Part shown: positions 1 through 5,421 of the stretch, piece after piece
Layout of the letters: every line of letters begins with the position of its first letter
Numbering within the stretch: the stretch's first letter is position 1
Assembly: GCA_013824045.1 (NCBI GenBank)
Contig: PNND01000424.1
Span: 1 to 7,553, forward strand
DNA from: Rhodobacter sp.
GTDB lineage: Bacteria > Pseudomonadota > Alphaproteobacteria > Rhodobacterales > Rhodobacteraceae
DNA: 7,553 nt
Direction: 5' to 3'
Translations under genes and position numbers: made by a program
The notes under the pieces: generated by a model
The model's input: only the letters and a program-made list of their open reading frames with translations
What the model was told of the DNA's origin: nothing
The model's database searches: none

Positions 1-336
1 ACCCTCAAGACCCTGATGGTAGAGGTCGACGGCAAACCCGCCTGCTGCGTCATCCCCTCGGATCGGCAGTTGTCCATGAAAAAGGTGGCCAGCGCCTTCG
101 GGGCCAAATCCGCCGCCATGATGCCCCCGGCCAAGGCCGAGAAACTCACCGGCTACAAGGTCGGCGGCATCAGCCCCTTCGGCCAGCGCCGCCCCGTCCC
201 TACCGCGATCGAGGCCACAGCGACCACCGCCCCGAAAGTCTGGATCAACGCAGGCCAGCGCGGCCTCCTCCTCGGTATCGCGCCCGCCGATGCGCTCAAG
301 GCCATCCCCGCCACGGCGGCCCCCCTCATCGCCTGA
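1..336 (+). CDS. ybaK: Cys-tRNA(Pro)/Cys-tRNA(Cys) deacylase YbaK/EbsC family, C-terminal part
   Basis: The reading frame is open from base 1 and ends at TGA 334-336, so the window holds the last 111 residues and the 5' end lies outside. YbaK-type proteins are cytoplasmic trans-editing enzymes that hydrolyse cysteine wrongly attached to tRNA(Pro), and also Cys-tRNA(Cys). The visible part matches the family core: KTLMVEVDG, then CCVIPSDR, SMKKVA, TGYKVGGISPFGQ and INAGQRG. The GGISPFG loop is a hallmark of the YbaK/ProX fold. The conserved catalytic lysine lies in the missing N-terminal part and cannot be checked. The C-terminus is intact and of normal length after the INAGQRG segment. A 62-nt gap separates it from the next gene on the same strand. 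The family is clear; the exact tRNA preference is inferred from it. Confidence 0.9.
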   Translation, partial: TLKTLMVEVDGKPACCVIPSDRQLSMKKVASAFGAKSAAMMPPAKAEKLTGYKVGGISPFGQRRPVPTAIEATATTAPKVWINAGQRGLLLGIAPADALKAIPATAAPLIA

Positions 337-398
337 CCTTTCCCCCTTTCCCTTCCGCGCGCAAAGGCGCACCCTAGGGAGAGAAAAAGGACGACCCC

Positions 399-1151
399 AT
401 GCCCGAACCCCGCGCCCCGCGCCTCTGCGTCCTGATCGACGCCGACAATGTCCCTTCCGGCTATGCCGAAGCGATCTTCGAGGAAATCGCCAGCCTTGGC
501 GAAGCCTCCGTCCGCCGCATCTACGGCGACTGGTCTGCCCAACGCCTCGCCGGATGGGCCAAGCAGGTGGCCGCCCTCGGCCTCGTCGCCGATCAGCAGT
601 TTTCCAACACCAAGGGCAAGAACGCCTCCGACATCGGCCTTGTGATCGCCGCGATGGATTTCCTCCATTCCGGCCTGTTTGACGGCTTCGTGCTGGTCAG
701 TTCCGACAGCGATTTCACCCGCCTCGCCGCCCGCATCCGCGAACAGGGGCTCGATGTCTATGGCATCGGCGAAAAGAAAACTCCCGAGGCGTTCCGCATG
801 GCCTGCAAGCGTTTCATCTATGTCGAAAACCTCGGCACGGCTGAAGAGACCCCCGAACCCACCCCGGCACGTGGCGCGCCCAAGGCCGAACAGCCCGACA
901 CGCCGAAACCCGGTGCCAAAGAGGCCCCCGCCAAGGCGATCCCCTTCATCATCGCCGCCATGCGCGCCATCGACCCGGATGCCGAATGGTATTCGCTGGG
1001 TCAGGTCGGCCAGTTCATCACCCAAGGCAATCCCGACTTCGACACCCGCACCTATGGCAGCGCCAAACTGTCGGACCTCGTCCGCAAGATCAGCCGCTTC
1101 GAAGTCCGCCCCGGCCCCGGCGGCCAGCTTCAGATGCGCGACGTGGCCTGA
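399..1151 (+). CDS. NYN-domain (LabA/DUF88-like) putative ribonuclease with C-terminal OST-HTH/LOTUS domain
   Basis: This is a 250-residue protein. Residues 8-145 form a NYN (PIN-like) domain with the expected acidic metal-binding set: D14, D16 and N17 in LIDADN, D78 in KNASDI, and D103 and D105 in VSSDSDF. Family members of this fold are predicted or shown Mg2+-dependent RNases. A Pro/Ala/Glu-rich linker (about 148-178) joins it to residues 180-250, which resemble an OST-HTH/LOTUS RNA-binding winged helix (IPFIIAAMRAI, then YGSAKLSDLVRKI and the strand FEVRPG). The NYN plus OST-HTH order is typical of bacterial COG1432 proteins. The ATG at 399 is supported by AAAAGGA at 385-391, 7 nt upstream. 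There is no signal peptide, so the protein should be cytoplasmic. Its RNA substrate cannot be read from the sequence. Three perfect hairpins begin 26 nt after its stop codon. The domain call is strong; nuclease activity is inferred. Confidence 0.9.
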   Translation: MPEPRAPRLCVLIDADNVPSGYAEAIFEEIASLGEASVRRIYGDWSAQRLAGWAKQVAALGLVADQQFSNTKGKNASDIGLVIAAMDFLHSGLFDGFVLVSSDSDFTRLAARIREQGLDVYGIGEKKTPEAFRMACKRFIYVENLGTAEETPEPTPARGAPKAEQPDTPKPGAKEAPAKAIPFIIAAMRAIDPDAEWYSLGQVGQFITQGNPDFDTRTYGSAKLSDLVRKISRFEVRPGPGGQLQMRDVA

Positions 1152-1177
1152 CGGGCACGCCTATCCGGCCAAGCGCC

Positions 1178-1199
1178 AAAATTCTTCCAGAAGAATTTT
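1178..1199. repeat. AT-rich perfect hairpin 1 (9-bp stem)
   Basis: AAAATTCTT (1178-1186) and AAGAATTTT (1191-1199) are perfect reverse complements around the 4-nt loop CCAG. It is the first of three similar elements downstream of the NYN gene. The 3' arm ends in four T, so it could act as a weak intrinsic terminator on the plus strand, but the stem is AT-rich, unlike a classical terminator. The even spacing with the next two hairpins suggests a repeat cluster. Confidence 0.85.
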
Positions 1200-1210
1200 A
1201 GCAGCCCCCA

Positions 1211-1239
1211 CCTGAAAATCTTGAGCCAAGATTTTCAGG
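1211..1239. repeat. AT-rich perfect hairpin 2 (13-bp stem)
   Basis: CCTGAAAATCTTG (1211-1223) pairs perfectly with CAAGATTTTCAGG (1227-1239) around the 3-nt loop AGC. Its core arm AAAATCTTG resembles the arm of hairpin 1 (AAAATTCTT), yet both are exactly self-complementary, so the dyad is kept while the sequence differs. The centre lies about 36.5 bp from that of hairpin 1. There is no T tract after it. Confidence 0.9.
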
Positions 1240-1244
1240 CCCGT

Positions 1245-1276
1245 CGCCCAAAACTTTTCAGGAAAAGTTTTGGGCG
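1245..1276. repeat. Perfect hairpin 3 (15-bp stem)
   Basis: CGCCCAAAACTTTTC (1245-1259) is the exact reverse complement of GAAAAGTTTTGGGCG (1262-1276), with AG between. In RNA it would fold as a 14-bp stem with a CAGG tetraloop. It is the longest of the three hairpins. The arm core AAAACTTTTC again has the A4 plus pyrimidine-rich pattern. Its centre is about 35.5 bp from hairpin 2. The GC clamp at the base is followed by TGCG, not a T run, so it is not a canonical terminator, though a bidirectional terminator or 3'-end stabiliser role is possible. Confidence 0.9.
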
Positions 1277-1282
1277 TGCGTC

Positions 1283-1298
1283 CGTGCAACCCTGCACG
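1283..1298. repeat. Short GC-rich hairpin with an alternative pairing partner
   Basis: CGTGCA (1283-1288) and TGCACG (1293-1298) form a 6-bp stem around ACCC. GCACGC (1294-1299) can instead pair with GCGTGC (1274-1279), which overlaps the last 3 bases of hairpin 3. The two pairings exclude each other. It lies 74 nt upstream of the LLM oxidoreductase start. A 6-bp inverted repeat can arise by chance in GC-rich DNA, so functional meaning is uncertain. Confidence 0.4.
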
Positions 1299-1371
1299 CT
1301 GACCCTGCGCCGGTCACCCCTGTGAAATCCGCACGACTTTTCATATCTTCCGCCCAAGCAGGAGATGACCT

Positions 1372-2415
1372 ATGCAGATCGAACTCGGCCTTGATACATT
1401 CGGCGACACCAGCCTCGGCCATGACGGGCGGCTCAAACCGCATGACGCGGTGCTGCGCGATGTGGTCGAACAGGGCGTTCTGGCCGATCAGGTCGGCATC
1501 CATTTCCTCGGCATCGGCGAACATCACCGCGCCGATTTTGCCGTCTCCGCCCCCGAAATCGTGCTCTCGGCCATTGCCGCACGCACGCATCGCATCCGGC
1601 TGGGATCGGCGGTCACCGTGCTGTCGTCCGACGATCCGGTCCGGGTCTTCCAGCGCTTCTCGACGCTCAACGCCATCTCCAATGGACGGGCCGAGGTCAT
1701 CCTCGGGCGCGGCTCCTTCACCGAAAGCTTCCCCCTCTTCGGCTATGAACTCCATGATTACGAACGCCTGTTCGAGGAAAAGCTCGATCTCTTCGCCCAT
1801 CTGATCCGCGACGAGGCGATCACCTGGTCGGGCGAAACCCGCGCGCCGCTGATCGACCAGCGCGTCTATCCCACCCTCGGCCCCGGCCTTCAGGTCTGGG
1901 TCGGCGTCGGCGGCAGCCCGGAATCGGTCATCCGCGTCGTGCGCCATGATCTGCAACTGATGCTGGCCATCATCGGCGGCGACCCGCGCCGCTTCAAACC
2001 CTATGTCGATCTCTACCACCGCGCCTGCGCCCAGATGGGCCGCAGCGTCAAACCCGTGGGCATCCACTCCCCCGGCCATATCGCGGCCACCGATGAGTTG
2101 GCCGCCGAACAGCTTTGGCCGCATTACAAGGCGATGTTCGATCAGATCGGGGCAGAACGCGGCTGGCCCCCGGTCACACCCGACCGCTTCATGGGCGAAA
2201 TCCAACACGGCTCCCTCTATGTCGGCAGCCCGAAAACCGTGGCCCGCAAGATCGCGGCGGCGGTCACCGCGCTGGGGGTTGATCGGTTCGACATGAAATA
2301 CTCAACCGGCCCGATGCCGCATGACCAGCTGTGCGAAAGCATCCGCCTCTATGGCGAACAGGTCATCCCGATGGTCAAGGAAATGGTCGCGGGCGCAAAG
2401 GTCGCGGCGCAATAG
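1372..2415 (+). CDS. LLM-class flavin-dependent oxidoreductase (luciferase-like monooxygenase family)
   Basis: This complete 347-residue protein belongs to the bacterial luciferase-like TIM-barrel family, whose members use reduced FMN or F420 to oxidise diverse small molecules. Visible signatures are GLDTFGD at the N-terminus (strand 1), GEHHRADFAVSAP at 49-61, the RIRLGSAVTVLSSDDPVR segment at 74-91, LNAISNGRAEVILGRGS at 99-115, and VGVGGSPES mid-protein. The C-terminal GSLYVGSPKTVARKI segment is typical of the cofactor-binding end. It resembles the subfamily named after the Agrobacterium protein of known structure (LLM_2I7G type), whose substrate is unknown as far as I recall. The start is fixed by AGGAG at 1360-1364, 7 nt before ATG. 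There is no signal peptide, so it should be cytosolic. The gene stands alone after the hairpin cluster and converges on rppH, so the context gives no substrate hint. An alphaproteobacterial genome would more likely use FMN than F420. Confidence 0.92.
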   Translation: MQIELGLDTFGDTSLGHDGRLKPHDAVLRDVVEQGVLADQVGIHFLGIGEHHRADFAVSAPEIVLSAIAARTHRIRLGSAVTVLSSDDPVRVFQRFSTLNAISNGRAEVILGRGSFTESFPLFGYELHDYERLFEEKLDLFAHLIRDEAITWSGETRAPLIDQRVYPTLGPGLQVWVGVGGSPESVIRVVRHDLQLMLAIIGGDPRRFKPYVDLYHRACAQMGRSVKPVGIHSPGHIAATDELAAEQLWPHYKAMFDQIGAERGWPPVTPDRFMGEIQHGSLYVGSPKTVARKIAAAVTALGVDRFDMKYSTGPMPHDQLCESIRLYGEQVIPMVKEMVAGAKVAAQ

Positions 2416-2421
2416 CGCCGC
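2404..2421. terminator. Symmetric GC hairpin across the LLM stop codon, candidate bidirectional terminator
   Basis: GCGGCGC (2404-2410) and GCGCCGC (2415-2421) form a perfect 7-bp stem with the loop AATA. The TAG stop codon (2413-2415) sits in the loop and first stem base. The element lies at the convergent junction of the LLM gene and rppH, which are only 10 bp apart, and could serve both strands. Neither side carries a clear T tract, so a rho-independent role is unproven. Confidence 0.4.
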
Positions 2422-2425
2422 ACGG

Positions 2426-2908
2426 TTATGGCGCGAGGTGCTCGCGAAACGCCGCGACCACCTCTTCGTAAACCTGCCGCTTGAACGGCACGATCGAGGC
2501 GACCATTTCCTCCGCCCCGATCCAGCGCCAACGACTGAATTCCGGATGCGCGCTGTCGATCCGCACCTGATCATCCGTCCCCGTAAAGCGGAACAGGAAC
2601 CACTTCTGCCGCTGCCCGCGATACTTGCCACCCCAGACCTTGCCCAACAGTTCGGGCGGCAAGTCATAGGTCACCCAATCCGGCGTCTTGGCGACAAACT
2701 CCACCAGATCGGCGGTCACCCCGGTTTCTTCCCACAACTCGCGCAACGCGGCGGCACGGGGCTTTTCGCCCGCGTCGATCCCGCCCTGCGGCATCTGCCA
2801 AGCGGGATGGGGGGAATCGATGCGTTGCCCGGCAAAGATCTCGCCCTGCGCATTGATCAGCACCACGCCCACGCAGGGCCGGTAGGGCAAATTCGCCGTA
2901 TCTGTCAT
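2426..2908 (-). CDS. rppH: RNA pyrophosphohydrolase (Nudix hydrolase RppH/NudH)
   Basis: This is a 160-residue cytoplasmic Nudix enzyme that removes pyrophosphate from the 5' end of triphosphorylated mRNAs, which opens them to RNase E-type decay; relatives also hydrolyse dinucleoside polyphosphates. The N-terminal [13 protein letters not shown] and the W37-Q-M-P-Q-G-G segment are characteristic of RppH. The Nudix box covers residues 42-64 with the catalytic REL-W-EE core (R56, E57, E60, E61) complete. [22 protein letters not shown] and the C-terminal [10 protein letters not shown] follow as in the family. Length is close to the E. coli protein (176 residues). It is last in the run gpmI-envC-ctpA-rppH, 34 nt after ctpA. 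The ATG at 2908 fits the family N-terminus, but no Shine-Dalgarno sequence sits directly before it: the nearest, AAGGAG, is on the far side of a strong hairpin (2917-2935). Translation may therefore depend on RNA folding. Confidence 0.95.
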   Translation of the reverse strand: MTDTANLPYRPCVGVVLINAQGEIFAGQRIDSPHPAWQMPQGGIDAGEKPRAAALRELWEETGVTADLVEFVAKTPDWVTYDLPPELLGKVWGGKYRGQRQKWFLFRFTGTDDQVRIDSAHPEFSRWRWIGAEEMVASIVPFKRQVYEEVVAAFREHLAP

Positions 2909-2942
2909 GGTATGTGGGGGCCGCAGCGCGGCCCCGCTCCTT
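2909..2942 (-). promoter_or_regulatory. rppH ribosome-binding region with hairpin between Shine-Dalgarno and start codon
   Basis: Read on the minus strand after the ctpA TGA, the gap holds AAGGAG (2942-2937), one base, then an 8-bp GC stem (arms 2935-2928 and 2924-2917, GGGGCCGC with GCGGCCCC, loop GCT), then eight bases and ATG at 2908. Linear distance from AAGGAG to ATG is 28 nt, too long for normal initiation. With the 19-nt hairpin folded out, the distance becomes 9 nt, which is near ideal. Hairpin-bridged Shine-Dalgarno sites are known, for example in phage T4 gene 38. The hairpin has no T tract after it, so a terminator is less likely. The bases are certain; the bridging role is inferred. 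Confidence 0.55.
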
Positions 2943-4295
2943 TCAGTTCTGCTCGGCCGCCGATGGGGCCACTGCGTTCAGTCCGCGCAGGATATCCACG
3001 GCATAGGCCAATTGGTAATCCTCGTCGCGCAGCTTGGCCGCCTCTTCGATCTGCGCCCGCTCTTCTTCCAGCAACTGGCGCTCATCCTCGCTCATCGAGT
3101 CGTTGGAGATGACTCCCCGCAGATCGGCCTCGGATGACGGGTTCTGCGCTGCCGATGCCGCTTCTTCCCCCTCGACAGGCGGCGCAGCCACCGGCTGGTT
3201 CACCACGATATCCGGCATCACGCCCAGCGCTTGGATCGACCGGCCCGATGGCGTGTAATAGCGCGCTGTCGTCAACCGCATCGCGCCATCCCCCCGCAGC
3301 GGCACCACCGTTTGCACCGACCCTTTGCCAAAGCTCTTGGTCCCGACCACGATCGCCCGGCGATGGTCCTGCAACGCCCCCGCCACAATCTCTGACGCCG
3401 AGGCAGAGCCGCCATTGATCAGCATCACGATGGGCTTGCCTTGCGTCAGATCGCCCGGCGTCGCGTTGAACCGCTCTCCATCCGATGCCTCGCGGCCCCG
3501 GGTCGACACGATCTCACCCTTCTCAAGGAAGGCATCCGACACGCTGATCGCCTCGGTCAGCAGACCGCCCGGATTGTTCCGCAGGTCCAGAACAAAGCCG
3601 TCGACATTCTCCAACCCGCCCAGTTCCTCGACGGATTTCGCCATCTGCTCTTCCAGCCCCGGCGTCGTCTGGTCGTTGAAGGTGGTGATCCGCAGCACCA
3701 CCGTCTTGCCCACAACCCGGCTGCGCACCGCCGTCACCTTGATGGTGTCGCGGATGATCGACACGTCAAAGGGCTCATCCACCCCCTCGCGCACCACGGT
3801 GATGATGATCTCCGATCCCACCGGACCGCGCATCATTTCCACCGCATCATCCAGCGTCAGACCCAGCACGCTTTCGCCGTTCACATGGGTGATGAAATCG
3901 CCCGCCTCGATCCCCGCCGCATCGGCGGGCGTGTCATCCATGGGCGACACGACCTTCACGAAACCCTCTTCCTGCGTGACCTCAATGCCAAGGCCCCCGA
4001 ACTCGCCGCGCGTCTGCACCTGCATGTCGTCAAAATCTTCCGGCGGCAGATAGCTGGAATGCGGATCAAGCGATGTCAGCATCCCGTTGATCGCCGCCTC
4101 GATCAGCTGCTCGCTGTCGACCTCTTCCACATATTGCGACCGGATGCGTTCAAAGATGTCTCCGAACAGATCAAGCTGCTGATAGACATTCTCGTTCCGC
4201 TCCGCCTCCTGCGCGATCAGCGGCCCGGCCACCTGCAAGGTCAGAATAGCCCCGGCCACCGTGCCGCCCACTGCGGCCATGACGAACTTCTTCAT
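2943..4295 (-). CDS. ctpA: Carboxyl-terminal processing protease CtpA (S41 family, PDZ domain)
   Basis: This is a 450-residue periplasmic serine protease. From the ATG at 4295 the N-terminus is MKKF followed by a hydrophobic stretch (about 5-28), a signal peptide or membrane anchor. A helical region with [14 protein letters not shown] (75-88) leads into a PDZ domain (about 97-170, GLGIEV to IIITVVREG). The S41 peptidase core spans about 195-365, with [13 protein letters not shown] (234-246) and the catalytic Ser299 in GGSASASE. The catalytic Lys324 lies in SFGKGSVQ, the same 25-residue Ser-Lys spacing as in E. coli Prc. The tail carries an acidic Glu-rich helix (401-425). Relatives trim or degrade periplasmic proteins, including peptidoglycan hydrolases. 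The frame is open further upstream (to 4430), but that stretch lies inside envC and lacks a signal sequence, so the MKK start is chosen. It is preceded by a GGAAGGGA-type site at the envC end, 7 nt after the envC stop. Confidence 0.95.
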   Translation of the reverse strand: MKKFVMAAVGGTVAGAILTLQVAGPLIAQEAERNENVYQQLDLFGDIFERIRSQYVEEVDSEQLIEAAINGMLTSLDPHSSYLPPEDFDDMQVQTRGEFGGLGIEVTQEEGFVKVVSPMDDTPADAAGIEAGDFITHVNGESVLGLTLDDAVEMMRGPVGSEIIITVVREGVDEPFDVSIIRDTIKVTAVRSRVVGKTVVLRITTFNDQTTPGLEEQMAKSVEELGGLENVDGFVLDLRNNPGGLLTEAISVSDAFLEKGEIVSTRGREASDGERFNATPGDLTQGKPIVMLINGGSASASEIVAGALQDHRRAIVVGTKSFGKGSVQTVVPLRGDGAMRLTTARYYTPSGRSIQALGVMPDIVVNQPVAAPPVEGEEAASAAQNPSSEADLRGVISNDSMSEDERQLLEEERAQIEEAAKLRDEDYQLAYAVDILRGLNAVAPSAAEQN

Positions 4296-4302
4296 CTCGA
4301 TC

Positions 4303-5421
4303 TCATTCCCTTCCTTCGGTGAACCAAGGTTCCGGGTCCACCGGATCGGCACCCTGCCGCAATTCCAAATAAAGCGTTTCCGTCTCGCGCGCGCCACCAC
4401 CTTCTTGCGACGCGGCAAGGATGTCTGCAAGTTCCGGCTCAGCGCCGCCCATCAGGCCCAGCGGCGCCCCCTGTGCCACCACCTCGCCCACTTCTCCATA
4501 TACCGAACCCAACCCCGCCAAGATTAATAGATAGCCCCCTCCCGGCTCCAGGATCATCACATTTCCGTAGTCGAGGAGCGGCCCGCGATAACGGATCGTC
4601 GCAGGCCAGGGCGCGGTGACCAAAGCGCGGGGCCTTGTGGCAATCGTCAGACCGGGGCGCCGCACCCCGGCCGTATCCGCCTCGCCGGGGCGGCGCAGCA
4701 CCGATCCCAGCACCGGGCGCGGCAAACGCCCCTTGGCGCTGGCAAAATCCTCGCCATCCGTCGCATCGGGCGCAAGGCCCGAGGCAAAGGCCTCCAGCGT
4801 ATCCGCGCTTTCCACCAGCCCACGCAACACCTCGGGGTCTTCAGTGAACCGCCGGGGCAGTTCGGTCCGGTCGCTGATCGCCTGGCTCAGCGCCGTCCGC
4901 GCCGTCTGCGCCACGTTCAAGCCGCGCGCCAGCGTTTCACCCGCCGCCTCCTGCAAGGCCCGCAGATCGCGCAACTCCTGCAACTCCGCCCGCAGGCGCG
5001 CAGCCTCGGCCTGCAAGGCCGGCGTCACATCGGCCAACATCATGCCAGATCGCACCGTTCCCACCGGCCCCGTCGGATGCAGCAACAGCAACGGCCCCGG
5101 ATCGGATTCCAACTGCCCCAGCACGCCCACCAGCTGCGCAATCCGGTCGCGCTGGGCATTGAATTGCAGGCTCAGCGCCGTCTCGCGCAGCGATGCCTGC
5201 CGCAACGCCTCGCGCAGCGCGCCCAGCCCGTCCTCATAGGCGCGGATCGTCTGGGTCAGCGCCGCCACCCGGTCCCGCGCACCCTCGGCCTCTTCCATGG
5301 CCACCACCGCCGCCTGCAGATCACCCGCCGCCTGCGCCGCCTGCTCGGCGGCGGTATCGGCCAACACCGGCTGCGCCAGCACCAGCATCAGGCCAAGGCA
5401 AAGGGCAACACGGATCCTCAT
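4303..5421 (-). CDS. envC: EnvC-like murein hydrolase activator with degenerate LytM/M23 domain
   Basis: This is a 372-residue exported protein. Residues 1-21 are a clear signal peptide with a VLA|DT cleavage site. Ala/Glu/Arg-rich coiled-coil helices follow (about 24-100 and 134-185), then a loosely structured linker. The C-terminal LytM/M23 fold spans about 255-367, with TAPWPATIRYRGPLLDYGN, ILEPGGGYLLILAGLG, VAQGAPLGLMG and LYLELRQG-DPVDPEPWF. The M23 zinc ligands (the HxxxD motif and the HxH of active LytM enzymes) are absent: ILAGLG stands where active enzymes have the YxHL segment, and LYLELR lacks the second histidine pair. This is the state expected of EnvC, which does not cut peptidoglycan but activates septal amidases under FtsEX control. 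No ftsE or ftsX is in view. It overlaps gpmI by 4 nt (ATGA), implying coupled translation. E. coli EnvC is somewhat longer (419). The partner amidase is inferred. Confidence 0.85.
   Translation of the reverse strand: MRIRVALCLGLMLVLAQPVLADTAAEQAAQAAGDLQAAVVAMEEAEGARDRVAALTQTIRAYEDGLGALREALRQASLRETALSLQFNAQRDRIAQLVGVLGQLESDPGPLLLLHPTGPVGTVRSGMMLADVTPALQAEAARLRAELQELRDLRALQEAAGETLARGLNVAQTARTALSQAISDRTELPRRFTEDPEVLRGLVESADTLEAFASGLAPDATDGEDFASAKGRLPRPVLGSVLRRPGEADTAGVRRPGLTIATRPRALVTAPWPATIRYRGPLLDYGNVMILEPGGGYLLILAGLGSVYGEVGEVVAQGAPLGLMGGAEPELADILAASQEGGGARETETLYLELRQGADPVDPEPWFTEGRE

Noticed and set aside
153..1025. 290-codon minus-strand frame over the ybaK end and NYN gene
   Set aside because: The product is Gly/Asp-rich with no recognisable domain, and the plus strand holds two clear protein families with good ribosome-binding sites.
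1178..1276. CRISPR array
   Set aside because: The three elements are internally palindromic, differ from each other and lack unique spacers of constant length between identical repeats; no cas genes are present.
1178..1276. Classical rho-independent terminators
   Set aside because: The stems are AT-rich and no clear T tract follows hairpins 2 and 3; only hairpin 1 ends in four T, and these are part of its own stem.
1258..2208. 316-codon minus-strand frame over the LLM gene
   Set aside because: It is a shadow of the LLM oxidoreductase: no domain is recognisable and it begins and ends without context.
2943..4430. Longer 495-residue version of CtpA starting at 4430
   Set aside because: The extra 45 residues are basic, overlap the end of envC and would hide the signal peptide. 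The MKK start at 4295 gives the normal length and an N-terminal export signal.
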